Positions 9,201 to 19,218 of a stretch of DNA of 64,000 bases are shown one piece after another. Made by a program: the position numbers and the translations under genes. This DNA comes from Salinivirgaceae bacterium (lineage in GTDB: Bacteria; Bacteroidota; Bacteroidia; Bacteroidales; SZUA-534). Every line of letters starts with the position of its first letter. Position 1 is the stretch's first letter. Below the pieces are notes generated by a model. That model worked only from the letters and a program-made list of their open reading frames with translations, did not search any database and had not been told where the DNA came from. The DNA is taken from NCBI GenBank assembly GCA_017557605.1, contig JAFYYJ010000119.1:33415-97414 (forward strand), written 5' to 3'.

Positions 9201-10589
9201 TTAGAAACGGGCTGTGGTTTTCTCGTTAATCCAGCCGCCAACTGTCACTTGCGAACCTTCCTGGATACCGAACATGAAAGCTTCCTCCTTGTTCGGGAAG
9301 TATTTCTTGTAAGTTGAAATCAGGTCGTTGGCCTCAGCCTCGCACGATTTGTCAACTTGTTTTGCCTTGTTGAATTTATCGACAGCGGCCCAATAAGCGG
9401 CATCGTGCTCAACTTTCTCTTCGCCAATGTTTTTGGCATCATAAGCGTAAGCCTTACCGATAGCTATATAAGCTTTGCCGTTATTAGGATTAAACTTTAT
9501 TGCCAAGTTTGCCAATTCGCGAACTTTTGGATAATTCTTTAGTGATAAGACCACATTACTCCACTCGCAATAATATTTGGATTTCTCAAGTTCATCTTCC
9601 TGTGACTCGCATGCTTTTGAATAGTACGAAGACGATTTGTTGAGGTCTTGTTTTTTCAAAAAGTAAACAGCTAAGTTGCGGGCGGCTACAGCCGACGGCT
9701 CTAAAGCATAAAGGTCTTCCGATGCTTTGGCGAATAGGTCTGAAGCGTTGCAATCGGTTTTATCGAGTAGTTTGGTGACTTTCTTCAGCCAATCAATGTC
9801 ACCTTTGTTGGCATCGTATTTTGCGCTGAAGATAGCTATAAGAGCGTCGCATGTTGCAGCACCGCTTTCCGAGAACAAATTCTCAACGTTCTTCAAGTCG
9901 AGGTCGAGTTTCTCAAGCTCTTTCTGAGCTGCGGGAGCTTTTTTTGCATCACCGCCTTCGGCTATTTTCTTGTTGTTTGCAATAGCTGCGTCCAATGTAC
10001 TCATTGCCAACTCGTAAGCGTTGATAACCTCGGCTCCGTCAATGGCTTCGGCCTTGTATTGGTCAACGGCGCTTTGCATCATCACGGTGATAACACCAGC
10101 GGCAGTCTCGCCTTTCTCAAGTTCGCACGATTTTTTCAGCATCTCGTATACCTCACCGGCAGCGTCTTTGCCGCGATACGAGTAGAGGTCGACACCTTTG
10201 TTGGCCAGCACTGCGCCTTCTTGTTTGAAATAGACAATACGCTGGTCGTAAACCATCATCAAGGTATCGATGAGTTTCTCTTTCAGTGCAGCATCCTTTT
10301 CAGAATTGATAATGTTTTTGTAAATGGTTGCTCCGCGGATGAAAGTGTTCTTGCTGGCTGCAGGGCATTCCTGATAAACTTTTCTCCAGTGAACAAGAGC
10401 GTCTTTGTAGTTTTTTTGTTTGTAAAATTCTCCGTACAATGACATATTCATCATACATGCTTCGCGAGCAGCGCTGTCGGGACCGTATTTGGGGTCTGAC
10501 AGGTATTTTTTCTGTTGAGCGTTAACCGAACCCGCCACCAGCACTAATGCCATCGCAAGGGTTCCGAATTTTAAAGCAATCGTTTTCAT
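9201..10589 (-). CDS. Exported tetratricopeptide repeat protein
   Basis: A 462-residue protein with a clear signal peptide (MKTIALKFGTLAMALVLVAG, then SVNAQ). The mature part is all alpha-helical with several TPR-like 34-residue units, clearest at about 335-400 (AVYFLKKQDLNKSSSYYSKA, then NPNNGKAYIAIGKAYAYDA). Probably a periplasmic scaffold. It is cotranscribed with lptC, one base apart, which suggests a part in outer-membrane biogenesis, but no specific partner can be named. Confidence 0.85.
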   Translation of the reverse strand: MKTIALKFGTLAMALVLVAGSVNAQQKKYLSDPKYGPDSAAREACMMNMSLYGEFYKQKNYKDALVHWRKVYQECPAASKNTFIRGATIYKNIINSEKDAALKEKLIDTLMMVYDQRIVYFKQEGAVLANKGVDLYSYRGKDAAGEVYEMLKKSCELEKGETAAGVITVMMQSAVDQYKAEAIDGAEVINAYELAMSTLDAAIANNKKIAEGGDAKKAPAAQKELEKLDLDLKNVENLFSESGAATCDALIAIFSAKYDANKGDIDWLKKVTKLLDKTDCNASDLFAKASEDLYALEPSAVAARNLAVYFLKKQDLNKSSSYYSKACESQEDELEKSKYYCEWSNVVLSLKNYPKVRELANLAIKFNPNNGKAYIAIGKAYAYDAKNIGEEKVEHDAAYWAAVDKFNKAKQVDKSCEAEANDLISTYKKYFPNKEEAFMFGIQEGSQVTVGGWINEKTTARF

Positions 10590-10619
10590 ATTTCGAATAT
10601 TAAATTTTCAATTAGCGGC

Positions 10620-10627
10620 CAAAAGTA
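10620..10627 (-). promoter_or_regulatory. Putative -7 box for the TPR-lptC operon
   Basis: Reads TACTTTTG on the minus strand, matching the Bacteroidota TAnnTTTG element, 31 bases upstream of the ATG. No good -33 TTTG was found at the right distance. Confidence 0.45.
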
Positions 10628-10714
10628 ATAAATCTTTAATACCGACACATATTTCTAATTGTTCTAATAAATGTTTCGACATTGATTATAACGCATTTTT
10701 GCGTGCGATATTTC

Positions 10715-11437
10715 TCAAATATTCATTTCAAGTATCCGATTCATTCCCGTCAGCACCAAATCTGGCTCTATTTTTATCTTGGGATTGTTTTCGGAAAACA
10801 TTTCGGCGAACCCGCCCGTAGCTATAACAAGCATATTGTCAGCGGTTTTCTGATATCGCTCAATATAACCTTCTATTTCGAAGCGGATGCCGTTGGATAT
10901 GCCCGATTGTATGGCTTCGGTTGTCGATTTTCCTTGCAGTTGGGCGTTTCCGGTTATCTCCACAAGCGGCAAACGGCCTGTGAATTGGTTCAACGCTTTG
11001 GCTCGCATTTCCGGTCCAGGCGATATGATGCCGCCTTTAAAAACTCCGTCGGCGGTCAGAAAATCAATGGTTATCGCCGTGCCTATGTCTATTATAAGAG
11101 TGTTGCGCTCAGGATATAGGGTAGCGGCTCCCGCGGCGGCGGCAATGCGGTCGGTGCCGAGTGTTTCGGGAGTCTTGTAATCGATGCTTATGGGCAGGCG
11201 CAGGTCTGTCGTGAATTTGACATGAGGGATGCCTTGCAGTGGTGTCGGCAGTTTGACTTCGGAGGTTCGTGTGGTTGAGCTTATTATGCGCCCTATCTGA
11301 TGCCGGCTTGCAAAAGCCTGCAACTGGCCGTCATCGGCATTGGTTCCGACGGCACGGTCTGTTATTATCCCGTTATCGACAATGGCGAACTTGCAGAGCG
11401 TGTTGCCTTCATCAATAATAAGATTGCTCTTCGGCAT
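10715..11437 (-). CDS. coaX: Type III pantothenate kinase
   Basis: A 240-residue kinase for the first step of coenzyme A synthesis. The ASKHA-fold phosphate motif appears as NLIIDEGNTLCKFAI with D9, followed by LGTDRIAAAAGA and IIDIGTAITID. Type III enzymes use ATP poorly regulated by CoA and often need K+ or NH4+. The start overlaps the end of the upstream unknown gene by 26 bases, so the two are translationally linked. About 90 bases separate its stop from the promoter of the TPR gene. Confidence 0.95.
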   Translation of the reverse strand: MPKSNLIIDEGNTLCKFAIVDNGIITDRAVGTNADDGQLQAFASRHQIGRIISSTTRTSEVKLPTPLQGIPHVKFTTDLRLPISIDYKTPETLGTDRIAAAAGAATLYPERNTLIIDIGTAITIDFLTADGVFKGGIISPGPEMRAKALNQFTGRLPLVEITGNAQLQGKSTTEAIQSGISNGIRFEIEGYIERYQKTADNMLVIATGGFAEMFSENNPKIKIEPDLVLTGMNRILEMNI

Positions 11438-11942
11438 CTTTCAGTAATTCAATCAGTCGGTTGAAGAAGAATATTTTCAGTATCAGACCGCGGTTTTCGG
11501 TGTACGATAGTTTAATTGCATAAACACGTTTGCCGTCGCCAAGAGTCCATTGACGCTCATAATCTTTTGCCGCAAAATCTTTTTCGTCGTTGTCGGTCCA
11601 TTCGCCTTTGCCGTCGTCGTCGAATCCGTAGATGTTGTAGAGCGAGTTCGTCAGCGATTTAACCTTGTCGTTGCTCACATAGCGGTTGTTGGCGGCCATT
11701 GTGACATTGACATGGTTGCTGCCGTTGATGTTTGTCTTGTTGTTGAACATGCGGAAAATGACTTTCTCAAACAGCCCGAGCTCGACATGCGGAAAGCGTT
11801 TTTCGAATTCAACCATAAAAACATCTTCGATATCCTTGCTTTGGATTTCGTTGTAATCGTTGTCGGCAAAGAATTTCGTCAAATCGTACGAGAACAATTC
11901 AAGTATGTTGTTCGGCTTGTTTGTGGCATCTAATAGTGACAT
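11412..11942 (-). CDS. Conserved hypothetical protein between gldA and coaX
   Basis: A 176-residue soluble protein from ATG 11942 (an in-frame TTG lies 15 bases upstream). It is acidic with mixed alpha/beta content, has no signal peptide or membrane segment, and shows no motif I recognise. It sits 19 bases after gldA and overlaps coaX, so it is part of one minus-strand operon. Function unknown. Confidence 0.75.
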   Translation of the reverse strand: MSLLDATNKPNNILELFSYDLTKFFADNDYNEIQSKDIEDVFMVEFEKRFPHVELGLFEKVIFRMFNNKTNINGSNHVNVTMAANNRYVSNDKVKSLTNSLYNIYGFDDDGKGEWTDNDEKDFAAKDYERQWTLGDGKRVYAIKLSYTENRGLILKIFFFNRLIELLKDAEEQSYY

Positions 11943-11961
11943 CGCGGTAAGTTTCAAATAG

Positions 11962-12882
11962 TTAACAATTCTGTTTGTTTGTCAGTTCCTGAAATATTTC
12001 TTCTATTGTCCGTTGGCGTGTCTGCATTGCAAGCACAGCCATTTTGTTTTGAACCGCAAAGTTGAAGATATCCTGCCGTGCGTCGGTTTCCGAGTCCGAC
12101 TCAATTAGGTATCTGTTTCCGCCCAGCGGTTCTACGCTGACAATATTAGCAATTTGCATTAATATTTGTGCGTCAAAACTGCAATTAAATTCAACTTCTA
12201 TAAGTTGGTTTCCACTGGTGTCTTTTTGCTGAATCTGTTCGGTTTCGCCGTTGGCCACAAGGTGCCCGTGGTCGAGTATCGCTATTTGGTTGCAGACGGC
12301 CTGCACTTCCTGCATAATATGCGTCGAGAGCATAATGGTTTTTTCCTTACCCAAATCGGAAATCAGATTTCTGATTTCCACAATCTGGTTGGGGTCGAGA
12401 CCGGTGGTTGGCTCATCAAGAATCAACACCTGCGGGTTGTGTATTATCGCTTGCGCAATGCCCACGCGCTGCTTGTATCCTTTTGATAATGTGCCTATTT
12501 TCTTTTTGCTTTCATTACCGAGTCCTGTGCGTTCAATAACTTCGTCAACCACTTTTGCAGTATCTCCAATTTTGTAAATATTGGCTATAAACCGCAGATA
12601 CTCTTTTACATACATATCATAGTAAAGAGGGTTGTTTTCTGGCAGATATCCGATTATCTCACGTACAGCATCCGGATTAGTCATTACATCGACATTGTTG
12701 ACAACAACCTCACCACTTGTGGGCGAGATAAGTCCGGTTATGATTTTCATTAAAGTCGATTTTCCGGCTCCGTTTGGTCCCAGAAAACCGACAATACTTC
12801 CCGTGTCAACAGAAAAACTCACATTGTCAAGAGCTTTCTGATGTCCAAAAATCTTTGTTATGTTTCTGATTTCTATAGACAT
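11962..12882 (-). CDS. gldA: GldA-type ABC transporter ATPase
   Basis: A 306-residue ABC ATPase with Walker A GPNGAGKST, signature LSKGYKQRVGIAQA, Walker B VLILDEPTTGLD and H-loop STHIMQE. The extra C-terminal ~80-residue domain after residue 215 is typical of GldA and NatA-like ATPases. GldA was first described in gliding and type IX secretion biology of Bacteroidota, but homologues are widespread in non-gliders. Its membrane partners (gldF/gldG type) are not adjacent, so the transported substrate is unknown. Confidence 0.85.
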   Translation of the reverse strand: MSIEIRNITKIFGHQKALDNVSFSVDTGSIVGFLGPNGAGKSTLMKIITGLISPTSGEVVVNNVDVMTNPDAVREIIGYLPENNPLYYDMYVKEYLRFIANIYKIGDTAKVVDEVIERTGLGNESKKKIGTLSKGYKQRVGIAQAIIHNPQVLILDEPTTGLDPNQIVEIRNLISDLGKEKTIMLSTHIMQEVQAVCNQIAILDHGHLVANGETEQIQQKDTSGNQLIEVEFNCSFDAQILMQIANIVSVEPLGGNRYLIESDSETDARQDIFNFAVQNKMAVLAMQTRQRTIEEIFQELTNKQNC

Positions 12883-12897
12883 CTGACTAAACAGGCA

Positions 12898-13329
12898 CTA
12901 TTTTACTGGTATTTTGTCGATACGGCGTTGGTGGCGACCACCTTCAAAACCGGTTGACAGGAAAGTGTCAACTATTTGTTTTGCCAAATCGACAGAGATG
13001 AAACGTGCAGGAATTGCGCAGATATTGGCGTTGTTGTGCTGGCGGGCAAGAGCGGCTATTTCAGTTGTCCAGCACAAAGCCGAGCGGATGCCCTGATGCT
13101 TGTTGGCTGTAATGTTTATGCCGTTTCCGCTGCCGCAAAGTGTTATTCCGAGGTCGAATTTTCCTTGCTCGACGGCCTCAGCCAGCGGATGAGCCACATC
13201 GGGATAATCCATGCTCTCAGGCGAGTTTGTACCAAAATCCGTTACTGTGTGTCCTTTGCTTTTCAGATACTCTACAAGTATCTGTTTTGTTTCGAAGCCT
13301 GCGTGGTCGCTTCCTATTGCTAAATTCAT
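12898..13329 (-). CDS. rpiB: Ribose-5-phosphate isomerase B
   Basis: A 143-residue isomerase of ribose-5-phosphate and ribulose-5-phosphate in the pentose phosphate pathway. Seen are the N-terminal AIGSDHAGF, the catalytic Cys65 in TLCGSGNGINITANK, and the C-terminal FEGGRHQRRIDKI. Length normal. It lies 15 bases upstream of gldA and just downstream of the sugar-nucleotide block. Transketolase, the next enzyme of the same pathway, is at 46 kb. Confidence 0.97.
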   Translation of the reverse strand: MNLAIGSDHAGFETKQILVEYLKSKGHTVTDFGTNSPESMDYPDVAHPLAEAVEQGKFDLGITLCGSGNGINITANKHQGIRSALCWTTEIAALARQHNNANICAIPARFISVDLAKQIVDTFLSTGFEGGRHQRRIDKIPVK

Positions 13330-13365
13330 GATTATATGTGTTTTAATGATTCTTGAAATTCAATT

Positions 13366-14631
13366 TTAAAGTCGTCCGTCAACCTTATCTTTTGGCAAGA
13401 TTCCTTTAACATCGTATATAATGTGCTTTTTATTCAGACAAGATTCGATATCAAGTGTCTTAAATTCGTTATGTGCCACAGCCAAAATGGCGGCGTCAAA
13501 CTTCTGATTGCCAACAGTGTTAGTCAGGTCGATGTCGTACTCGCGCTTTGCGGCGGCGGCATTGGCCCACGGGTCGCATATGGTGATGTTCAGATTATAC
13601 TCACGCAGCGATTTCACAATGTCAAAAACCTTGGTGTTGCGCACGTCGGGACAATTTTCCTTGAAGGTGAAGCCCAGAATCAGAATGTTCGAGCCCAGCA
13701 CCTGTATGCCCTTCTTCAGCATCAGTTTAATAACTTGATTTGCAACATAATCGCCCATTCCGTCATTCATTCGGCGGCCAGCCAAAATAATCTCGGGATT
13801 GTAGCCGTAACGTTGAGCGCATTGCGCCAGATAGTACGGGTCCACACCGATGCAGTGCCCGCCAACCAGTCCTGGCTTGAACGGCAGGAAGTTCCATTTG
13901 GTGGATGCGGCCTCAAGCACGTCGTTGGTGTCGATGCCCATCCGCGTGAAAATCTTCGACAACTCGTTTACGAAGGCAATATTGATGTCGCGCTGCGAGT
14001 TTTCAATCACTTTTGCCGCCTCCGCCACCTTGATTGTCGGGGCAAGGTGTGTTCCCGCGCTGATGACTGACGAGTAAACCTCGTTGATTTTCCGTCCAAT
14101 TTCTGGAGTCGAACCCGATGTCACCTTCTTGATTTTCTCAACAGTGTGCAGTTTGTCGCCAGGGTTGATGCGCTCTGGCGAGTATCCAGCAAAGAAATCG
14201 ACATTGAATTTCAGTCCTGAAACTTCTTCGATAACGGGGATGCACTCTTCTTCAGTAACACCAGGATAAACGGTTGATTCATAGACAACTATATCGCCTT
14301 TTGCAATTACTCTTCCAATGGTTGTACTGGCTCCATAAAGCGGTGTTAGGTCGGGATTGTTGTCCTTGTCAACAGGCGTCGGTACGGCTACAACGTAGAA
14401 GTTGCAGTCGCGAATCTGTTCAATGTCGGCTGTGCAGTGGAATCCGCCCTTAATGGCCGATTGCAGCAACTCGTCGCTCACTTCGAGCGTGGCGTCGTGC
14501 CCCTGCATCAAAGCATCAACACGGGCTTTGTTCATATCAAACCCGACGGTTGGGTATTTTGTCGAGAAAAGTCGGGCAAGCGGAAGTCCAACATATCCTA
14601 GACCGACTACACATATTTTTACTTCATTCAT
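13366..14631 (-). CDS. tviB: UDP-N-acetyl-hexosamine 6-dehydrogenase, TviB/WbpA type
   Basis: A 421-residue NAD-dependent nucleotide-sugar dehydrogenase. Rossmann motif [12 protein letters not shown] at residues 8-19, catalytic Cys260 in [14 protein letters not shown], and the C-terminal UDP-binding domain. It oxidises the C6 alcohol of a UDP-HexNAc to the uronic acid. The pairing with a downstream 4-epimerase (8 bases apart) follows the tviB-tviC arrangement that makes UDP-GalNAcA from UDP-GlcNAc. The exact substrate (GlcNAc or ManNAc) cannot be fixed from sequence. Confidence 0.88.
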   Translation of the reverse strand: MNEVKICVVGLGYVGLPLARLFSTKYPTVGFDMNKARVDALMQGHDATLEVSDELLQSAIKGGFHCTADIEQIRDCNFYVVAVPTPVDKDNNPDLTPLYGASTTIGRVIAKGDIVVYESTVYPGVTEEECIPVIEEVSGLKFNVDFFAGYSPERINPGDKLHTVEKIKKVTSGSTPEIGRKINEVYSSVISAGTHLAPTIKVAEAAKVIENSQRDINIAFVNELSKIFTRMGIDTNDVLEAASTKWNFLPFKPGLVGGHCIGVDPYYLAQCAQRYGYNPEIILAGRRMNDGMGDYVANQVIKLMLKKGIQVLGSNILILGFTFKENCPDVRNTKVFDIVKSLREYNLNITICDPWANAAAAKREYDIDLTNTVGNQKFDAAILAVAHNEFKTLDIESCLNKKHIIYDVKGILPKDKVDGRL

Positions 14632-14638
14632 ATTTAGT

Positions 14639-15610
14639 TTATTTCAAGTTATTCCAATACCAATTGCAGGCTTGTTGTAAGCCTTCTTTAAAGAAATATT
14701 TCGGTGCGTAGCGCAACAGATTCTTCGCTTTCTCGATTGATGCAAGCGAGTGCGGAATGTCTCCAGCACGATTTGGACCGTGAACTGGTTCAATTTTTGC
14801 AATCTCCGCATCGTATTTCGATAGATTTTCTTTCAGATAATCAAATAGTTGATTCAATGTTGTGCGCTCGCCGCAAGCCGTATTGTAAATCTGATTGACG
14901 GCTTGTGGATTGTCAGTCTGCATTGCCAAAAGATTCATTTCCACAACGTTGTCGATGTATGTAAAATCGCGGCTGTAATCGCCTGTGCCGTTGATAGTCG
15001 GTTGCTCGTGAGCGATTAACTTCTTAACAAACAACGGAATGACTGCTGCATATGCTCCATTTGGGTCCTGTCGGCGGCCAAAAACGTTGAAATAACGCAG
15101 ACCGATATATTCAATGCCGTATGTCCGTGCAAAAACATCGGCATACAACTCATTGACATACTTTGTGATAGCGTACGGCGACAAAGGACGGCCAATCACA
15201 TCTTCAACCTTTGGCAGAGTGGTTGAATCGCCGTAAGTTGACGAACTGGCAGCAAAAATGAAGCGTTTCACTTTGGCGTCGCGGGCAGCGATGAGCATAT
15301 TCAGAAATCCGCTAATATTCACCGCATTGGTCGTGGCAGGGTCCTTAATCGAGCGTGGCACTGAACCCAAAGCGGCCTCGTGCAGCACATAGTCAGCACC
15401 GCTGACGGCTGTCTGGCAGTCGCTCAAATTGCGTATGTCGCCAACAATAAGGCTGAAACGGTCAGGGTATTTTTCGAGCAAAGGGTTGATATTCTCGATG
15501 TGACCAGTCGAAAAATTGTCAAGGCAGACAACCTCGTCGCCGCGCTCAAGAAGCGCCTCGCACAAATTCGAGCCTATAAATCCCGCTCCGCCTGTTACTA
15601 AAACCTTCAT
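14639..15610 (-). CDS. tviC: NAD-dependent UDP-sugar 4-epimerase, TviC/WbpP type
   Basis: A 323-residue extended SDR from ATG 15610. NAD-binding [17 protein letters not shown], the catalytic Ser region [11 protein letters not shown], and the YxxxK pair in [11 protein letters not shown]. It likely interconverts UDP-GlcNAc/UDP-GalNAc or their uronic acids. It lies just upstream of the dehydrogenase in the operon order, as in Vi-antigen type pathways. Confidence 0.85.
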   Translation of the reverse strand: MKVLVTGGAGFIGSNLCEALLERGDEVVCLDNFSTGHIENINPLLEKYPDRFSLIVGDIRNLSDCQTAVSGADYVLHEAALGSVPRSIKDPATTNAVNISGFLNMLIAARDAKVKRFIFAASSSTYGDSTTLPKVEDVIGRPLSPYAITKYVNELYADVFARTYGIEYIGLRYFNVFGRRQDPNGAYAAVIPLFVKKLIAHEQPTINGTGDYSRDFTYIDNVVEMNLLAMQTDNPQAVNQIYNTACGERTTLNQLFDYLKENLSKYDAEIAKIEPVHGPNRAGDIPHSLASIEKAKNLLRYAPKYFFKEGLQQACNWYWNNLK

Positions 15611-15735
15611 TTTCAAACTTTATAACGGTCACGCAACCAAAATGCCAAACCAACCGCAAATATAATATTTGCCAGTCACCTTGATAATGAAAAGATTGAC
15701 AATGAAGTTTGAAAGATGTCAATTTGTCAAAAAAA

Positions 15736-16842
15736 TCACTCTCTCCCAAGCCGCTCGTACTGTTCGCGCAACTTCGGCTCGATGCCAGCCTGCGTGTAGT
15801 TCGATTTAATGCGCTCATAAACAAACTCGCTCAACTTGTCGAAACAGCCGTCAGCCATAATCTCAAGCACACGGTCGGCATAACTTTGCGCTGTCAGGTC
15901 GTCAACAATCATACTGTCGTTGCCGATAACGGTACGGCTGAACCCTTGCGGACTCGAAATTGGCACAACGCCGCAACTCATTGATTCTGTGATTGCATTT
16001 GACTGGCCTTCGCGCGAAAGCGTTGACGGGTAAATCAGGAAATGCTTATCGAGCAAAAGTGTTCGAATGCCAATGCGCGCATAACCCGAAATGAACGTGT
16101 AGGTGCCCGATTTGAGGGTATTTTCCATCAGCGACTCCACCTCGCTGACATATCCGTGCTGACCTTTACCAATGATTGTCAGCGATATGTCCATTTTCTT
16201 CTGCAAGATTGAAGCAACCTCAACAATCAATTTCACATTCTTCTGCGGCTCGATTCGGCCAAAATAGATAAGATTGACTGTCCTTTGCGGTTTCTGCGGC
16301 AACGCCGACGGCAGATAACCATCCTCAACATAATTCGGATAATAGAAGATTGGCGTATCGGAAACTGAATGCAAAAGAGGCTCGTTTTCAATGCCTTGAG
16401 AGAAAACAACCTTCGCCATACGGACAATTCGCGCAAAGCAGAACCGATAAAACGCCGACCCTGTTTTGTGATACGATTCGGCTCCGCCGCCGCGCATTTC
16501 GTATATAATCTTATATCCCAACAGATTGGCCGCTCCAACAAGTAGGTACTCGAAGAAAATCGTTGGGCCGTAAAAGCCTGAAATATGCACTATCGCTTTG
16601 CGTGAACCGACCAGCAACAATGCTAAAAACGCACCCACTCCGATTGTGGCTCGAAATGGATATGTTATAACTTTTACAAATTCCGAAGCGGTTAGTTTGC
16701 AGCGTAACTTCTTAACAACCCGCACTTTATAGCCAAAGCCACGCAACATATTGACGGTTCGCTGATTGCCAATCTCACCGCCGCCGTAATACGGCTCAAC
16801 GCCATTCGGCAGCGAACCGAAGAAATAAACCGTCAGTGCCAT
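15736..16842 (-). CDS. Glycosyltransferase, GT4-like
   Basis: A 368-residue GT-B fold glycosyltransferase. The ATG at 16842 is 4 bases after the upstream epimerase stop; a longer in-frame extension into that gene reads as out-of-frame noise and is rejected. The C-terminal half has YFGRIEPQKNVKLIVEV and the donor-site E-x7-E motif in SREGQSNAITESMSCG. It transfers a sugar from an NDP donor to a growing lipid-linked glycan at the inner membrane face. It is the only clear glycosyltransferase in this block. Confidence 0.85.
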   Translation of the reverse strand: MALTVYFFGSLPNGVEPYYGGGEIGNQRTVNMLRGFGYKVRVVKKLRCKLTASEFVKVITYPFRATIGVGAFLALLLVGSRKAIVHISGFYGPTIFFEYLLVGAANLLGYKIIYEMRGGGAESYHKTGSAFYRFCFARIVRMAKVVFSQGIENEPLLHSVSDTPIFYYPNYVEDGYLPSALPQKPQRTVNLIYFGRIEPQKNVKLIVEVASILQKKMDISLTIIGKGQHGYVSEVESLMENTLKSGTYTFISGYARIGIRTLLLDKHFLIYPSTLSREGQSNAITESMSCGVVPISSPQGFSRTVIGNDSMIVDDLTAQSYADRVLEIMADGCFDKLSEFVYERIKSNYTQAGIEPKLREQYERLGRE

Positions 16843-16846
16843 AAAA

Positions 16847-17875
16847 TTAAACGGTTGGTTGGCTGTTGTACCATTTGAACCACTCGGCAAACTTTTTAAT
16901 GCCTTCAGCAATAGGCGTTTGCGGACGGTAACCAAAATCACGCTCAAAGGCCGACGAATCAGCGAAGGTTTGATAAAGGTCGCCAGGTTGCATTGGAAGC
17001 ATCTGCTTCTCGGCCTTGCGCCCCAAAGCGTCCTCGAGCAGCGCAATGAAATCGGACAAACGCACGGGTGACGAGCACCCCACATTATACACCTGGTGCC
17101 GACGGCCATCGGGCTGTGGTTCAGGCTGTTTGACAATTACAAGCATCAGGCTATCGACAATATCATCGATATAAGTGAAATCGCGGAACACATCACCGCC
17201 GTTGAACACGCTGATTGGCTCACCATTGGCAATGGCTTTTGCGAATAGCATCGGGGCCATATCGGCGCGGCCCCACGGGCCGTAGACCGTAAAAAAACGC
17301 AGTCCAGTGGACGGAATGTTGTAGAGCGCAGAATAGCAACTAGCCATCAGTTCGTTGGCGCGCTTGGTGGCGGCGTAAAGATTGACAGGGTTGTCGGTGC
17401 GGTCGGTTTCGGCAAACGGAACCTTGGTGTTACTGCCGTAAACACTGCTCGACGAAGCATAAACCAAATGCTTGACTTGGTTGTGGCGGCAACATTCCAG
17501 AATGTTAGTGAACCCGACAATATTGCTGTCGATATACGAGAAGGGCTCTTCGATAGAGTGGCGCATTCCTGCCTGCGCTGCCAGATTGACAACCACATCG
17601 AACTGTCCGCACTCAAAAATTCGGGGTAACCGCTCGCGGTCCTCAAGGTTCAGTTTTATGAATTCAAATTGCTGATATACAGTACTGTTGATAGGTTGTC
17701 CGTAATCAATTTTATTGACATCGACACCTAACTCAACCAACCGTGCGTTTTTCAGACTGACAGTGTAATAACTGTTCAGGTTGTCAATGCCCGTAACGGT
17801 GTGCCCTGCCTCGAGCAAACGGCGGGTAAGGTGGAACCCGACAAATCCAGCGGCGCCTGTTACGAGTACGTTCAT
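16847..17875 (-). CDS. UDP-glucuronate 4-epimerase, CapI/LpsL type
   Basis: A 342-residue extended SDR. The ATG at 17875 overlaps the upstream ugd stop by one base (ATGA pattern), which decides the start; a longer form would begin at 17890. NAD motif VTGAAGFVGFHL, Ser/Tyr/Lys site around YASSSSVYGSN and YAATKRANEL, and the family marker GLRFFTVYGPWGRADMA. With ugd upstream it would convert UDP-Glc to UDP-GlcA to UDP-GalA. Confidence 0.88.
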   Translation of the reverse strand: MNVLVTGAAGFVGFHLTRRLLEAGHTVTGIDNLNSYYTVSLKNARLVELGVDVNKIDYGQPINSTVYQQFEFIKLNLEDRERLPRIFECGQFDVVVNLAAQAGMRHSIEEPFSYIDSNIVGFTNILECCRHNQVKHLVYASSSSVYGSNTKVPFAETDRTDNPVNLYAATKRANELMASCYSALYNIPSTGLRFFTVYGPWGRADMAPMLFAKAIANGEPISVFNGGDVFRDFTYIDDIVDSLMLVIVKQPEPQPDGRRHQVYNVGCSSPVRLSDFIALLEDALGRKAEKQMLPMQPGDLYQTFADSSAFERDFGYRPQTPIAEGIKKFAEWFKWYNSQPTV

Positions 17876-19185
17876 CAGCCTATCTTGCAATATTCAAATC
17901 CCGACTCGGCAAGTTCTGCGGCATCGTATATGTTGCGACCGTCAATCACAAGTTTGTTCCGCATCGAGCGCGCCAGCACATCCCAACTCGGCATACGGAA
18001 TGTCTTCCACTCCGTTACCAGAATGAGTGCGTCGGCATCGACGGTGGCGTCGTACATATCCTTGCCGTAGCGAACTTTGTCGCCCACACGGCGGCGGCAC
18101 TCGTCCATTGCCACGGGGTCGAAAACCTTGACAGTGCAGCCAGCTGCCACAAGTTTTTCGATAAGCACCAAAGCGGGCGCCTCGCGCATATCGTCGGTTT
18201 CGGGTTTGAAGGCTAATCCCCACAAAGCCACGGTTTTACCTTTAAGATTTCCGTCTAAACGCTTGTTAAGTTTGTCAAATAAAATGGCTTTCTGCCGTTC
18301 GTTCACCTCCTCAACAGCCTTGAGCACACGCATCTGATAACCGCTTTGTTCGGCTGTTTTAATGAGCGCCTTCACATCTTTGGGGAAGCAACTGCCACCG
18401 TAGCCGCAGCCAGGATAAAGGAATTTGCGGCCGATACGGGTGTCGCTGCCAATGCCCTTGCGCACCATATTCACATCGGCACCAACTAACTCACAAAGGT
18501 TGGCAATGTCGTTCATAAACGATATGCGGGTGGCCAGCATCGAGTTGGCGGCGTATTTTATCATTTCGGCCGACGGAATGTCGGTGAAAATCATTCGCTC
18601 GCTGTTGAGCATAAACGGTTTGTAGAGACGTGCCATAATCTTCTGCGCACGCGGGCTGTCGGTGCCCACAACCACACGGTCAGGCCCCATAAAGTCTTTG
18701 ATAGCAGCGCCCTCTTTCAAGAATTCGGGGTTTGAAGCCACATCAAATTCGACTTGCACACCGCGCTTGTCCAGTTCCTGCTGAATGGCAGCTTTCACCT
18801 TTTGTGCCGTACCCACAGGCACTGTCGATTTTGTTACCAGAATGGTGTATTTTCTGATATTCTGTCCGAAGGTGCGTGCAACAGCCAAAACATATTGCAA
18901 ATCAGCGCTTCCGTCCTCATCGGGCGGTGTGCCGACGGCCGAAAAGACCACCTCGACATTGTCGAGACAGGTGCGAAGGTCGGTTGTGAAGTGCAGACGA
19001 CCAGCGGCCACATTACGAAGAAGCATCTCGTCGAGCCCAGGTTCGTAGATTGGTATTTCGCCTTTTATAAGTTTTTCAATTTTTGCGCTGTCGATATCGA
19101 CGCAGGTTACATCAATGCCCATCTCGGCAAAGCAAACACCCGACACAAGTCCGACATATCCTGTTCCAACAATTGCTATGTTCAT
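17875..19185 (-). CDS. ugd: UDP-glucose 6-dehydrogenase
   Basis: A 436-residue enzyme that makes UDP-glucuronate from UDP-glucose with two NAD+. Rossmann motif IVGTGYVGLVSGV at 5-17, catalytic Cys266 in YPGCGYGGSCFPKD, and GLAFKPETDDMREAPA in the C-terminal domain. Length normal. It is coupled by a one-base overlap to the downstream epimerase. Distinct in sequence from the HexNAc dehydrogenase at 13.4 kb. Confidence 0.95.
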   Translation of the reverse strand: MNIAIVGTGYVGLVSGVCFAEMGIDVTCVDIDSAKIEKLIKGEIPIYEPGLDEMLLRNVAAGRLHFTTDLRTCLDNVEVVFSAVGTPPDEDGSADLQYVLAVARTFGQNIRKYTILVTKSTVPVGTAQKVKAAIQQELDKRGVQVEFDVASNPEFLKEGAAIKDFMGPDRVVVGTDSPRAQKIMARLYKPFMLNSERMIFTDIPSAEMIKYAANSMLATRISFMNDIANLCELVGADVNMVRKGIGSDTRIGRKFLYPGCGYGGSCFPKDVKALIKTAEQSGYQMRVLKAVEEVNERQKAILFDKLNKRLDGNLKGKTVALWGLAFKPETDDMREAPALVLIEKLVAAGCTVKVFDPVAMDECRRRVGDKVRYGKDMYDATVDADALILVTEWKTFRMPSWDVLARSMRNKLVIDGRNIYDAAELAESGFEYCKIG

Positions 19186-19218
19186 GATAAATTACTTAAA
19201 ATCAAGAGAAAACAAACA

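Noticed and set aside
16843..17136. Long N-terminal extension of the glycosyltransferase
   Set aside because: It lies inside the upstream epimerase gene in another frame, and the family start MALTVYFFG fits ATG 16842.
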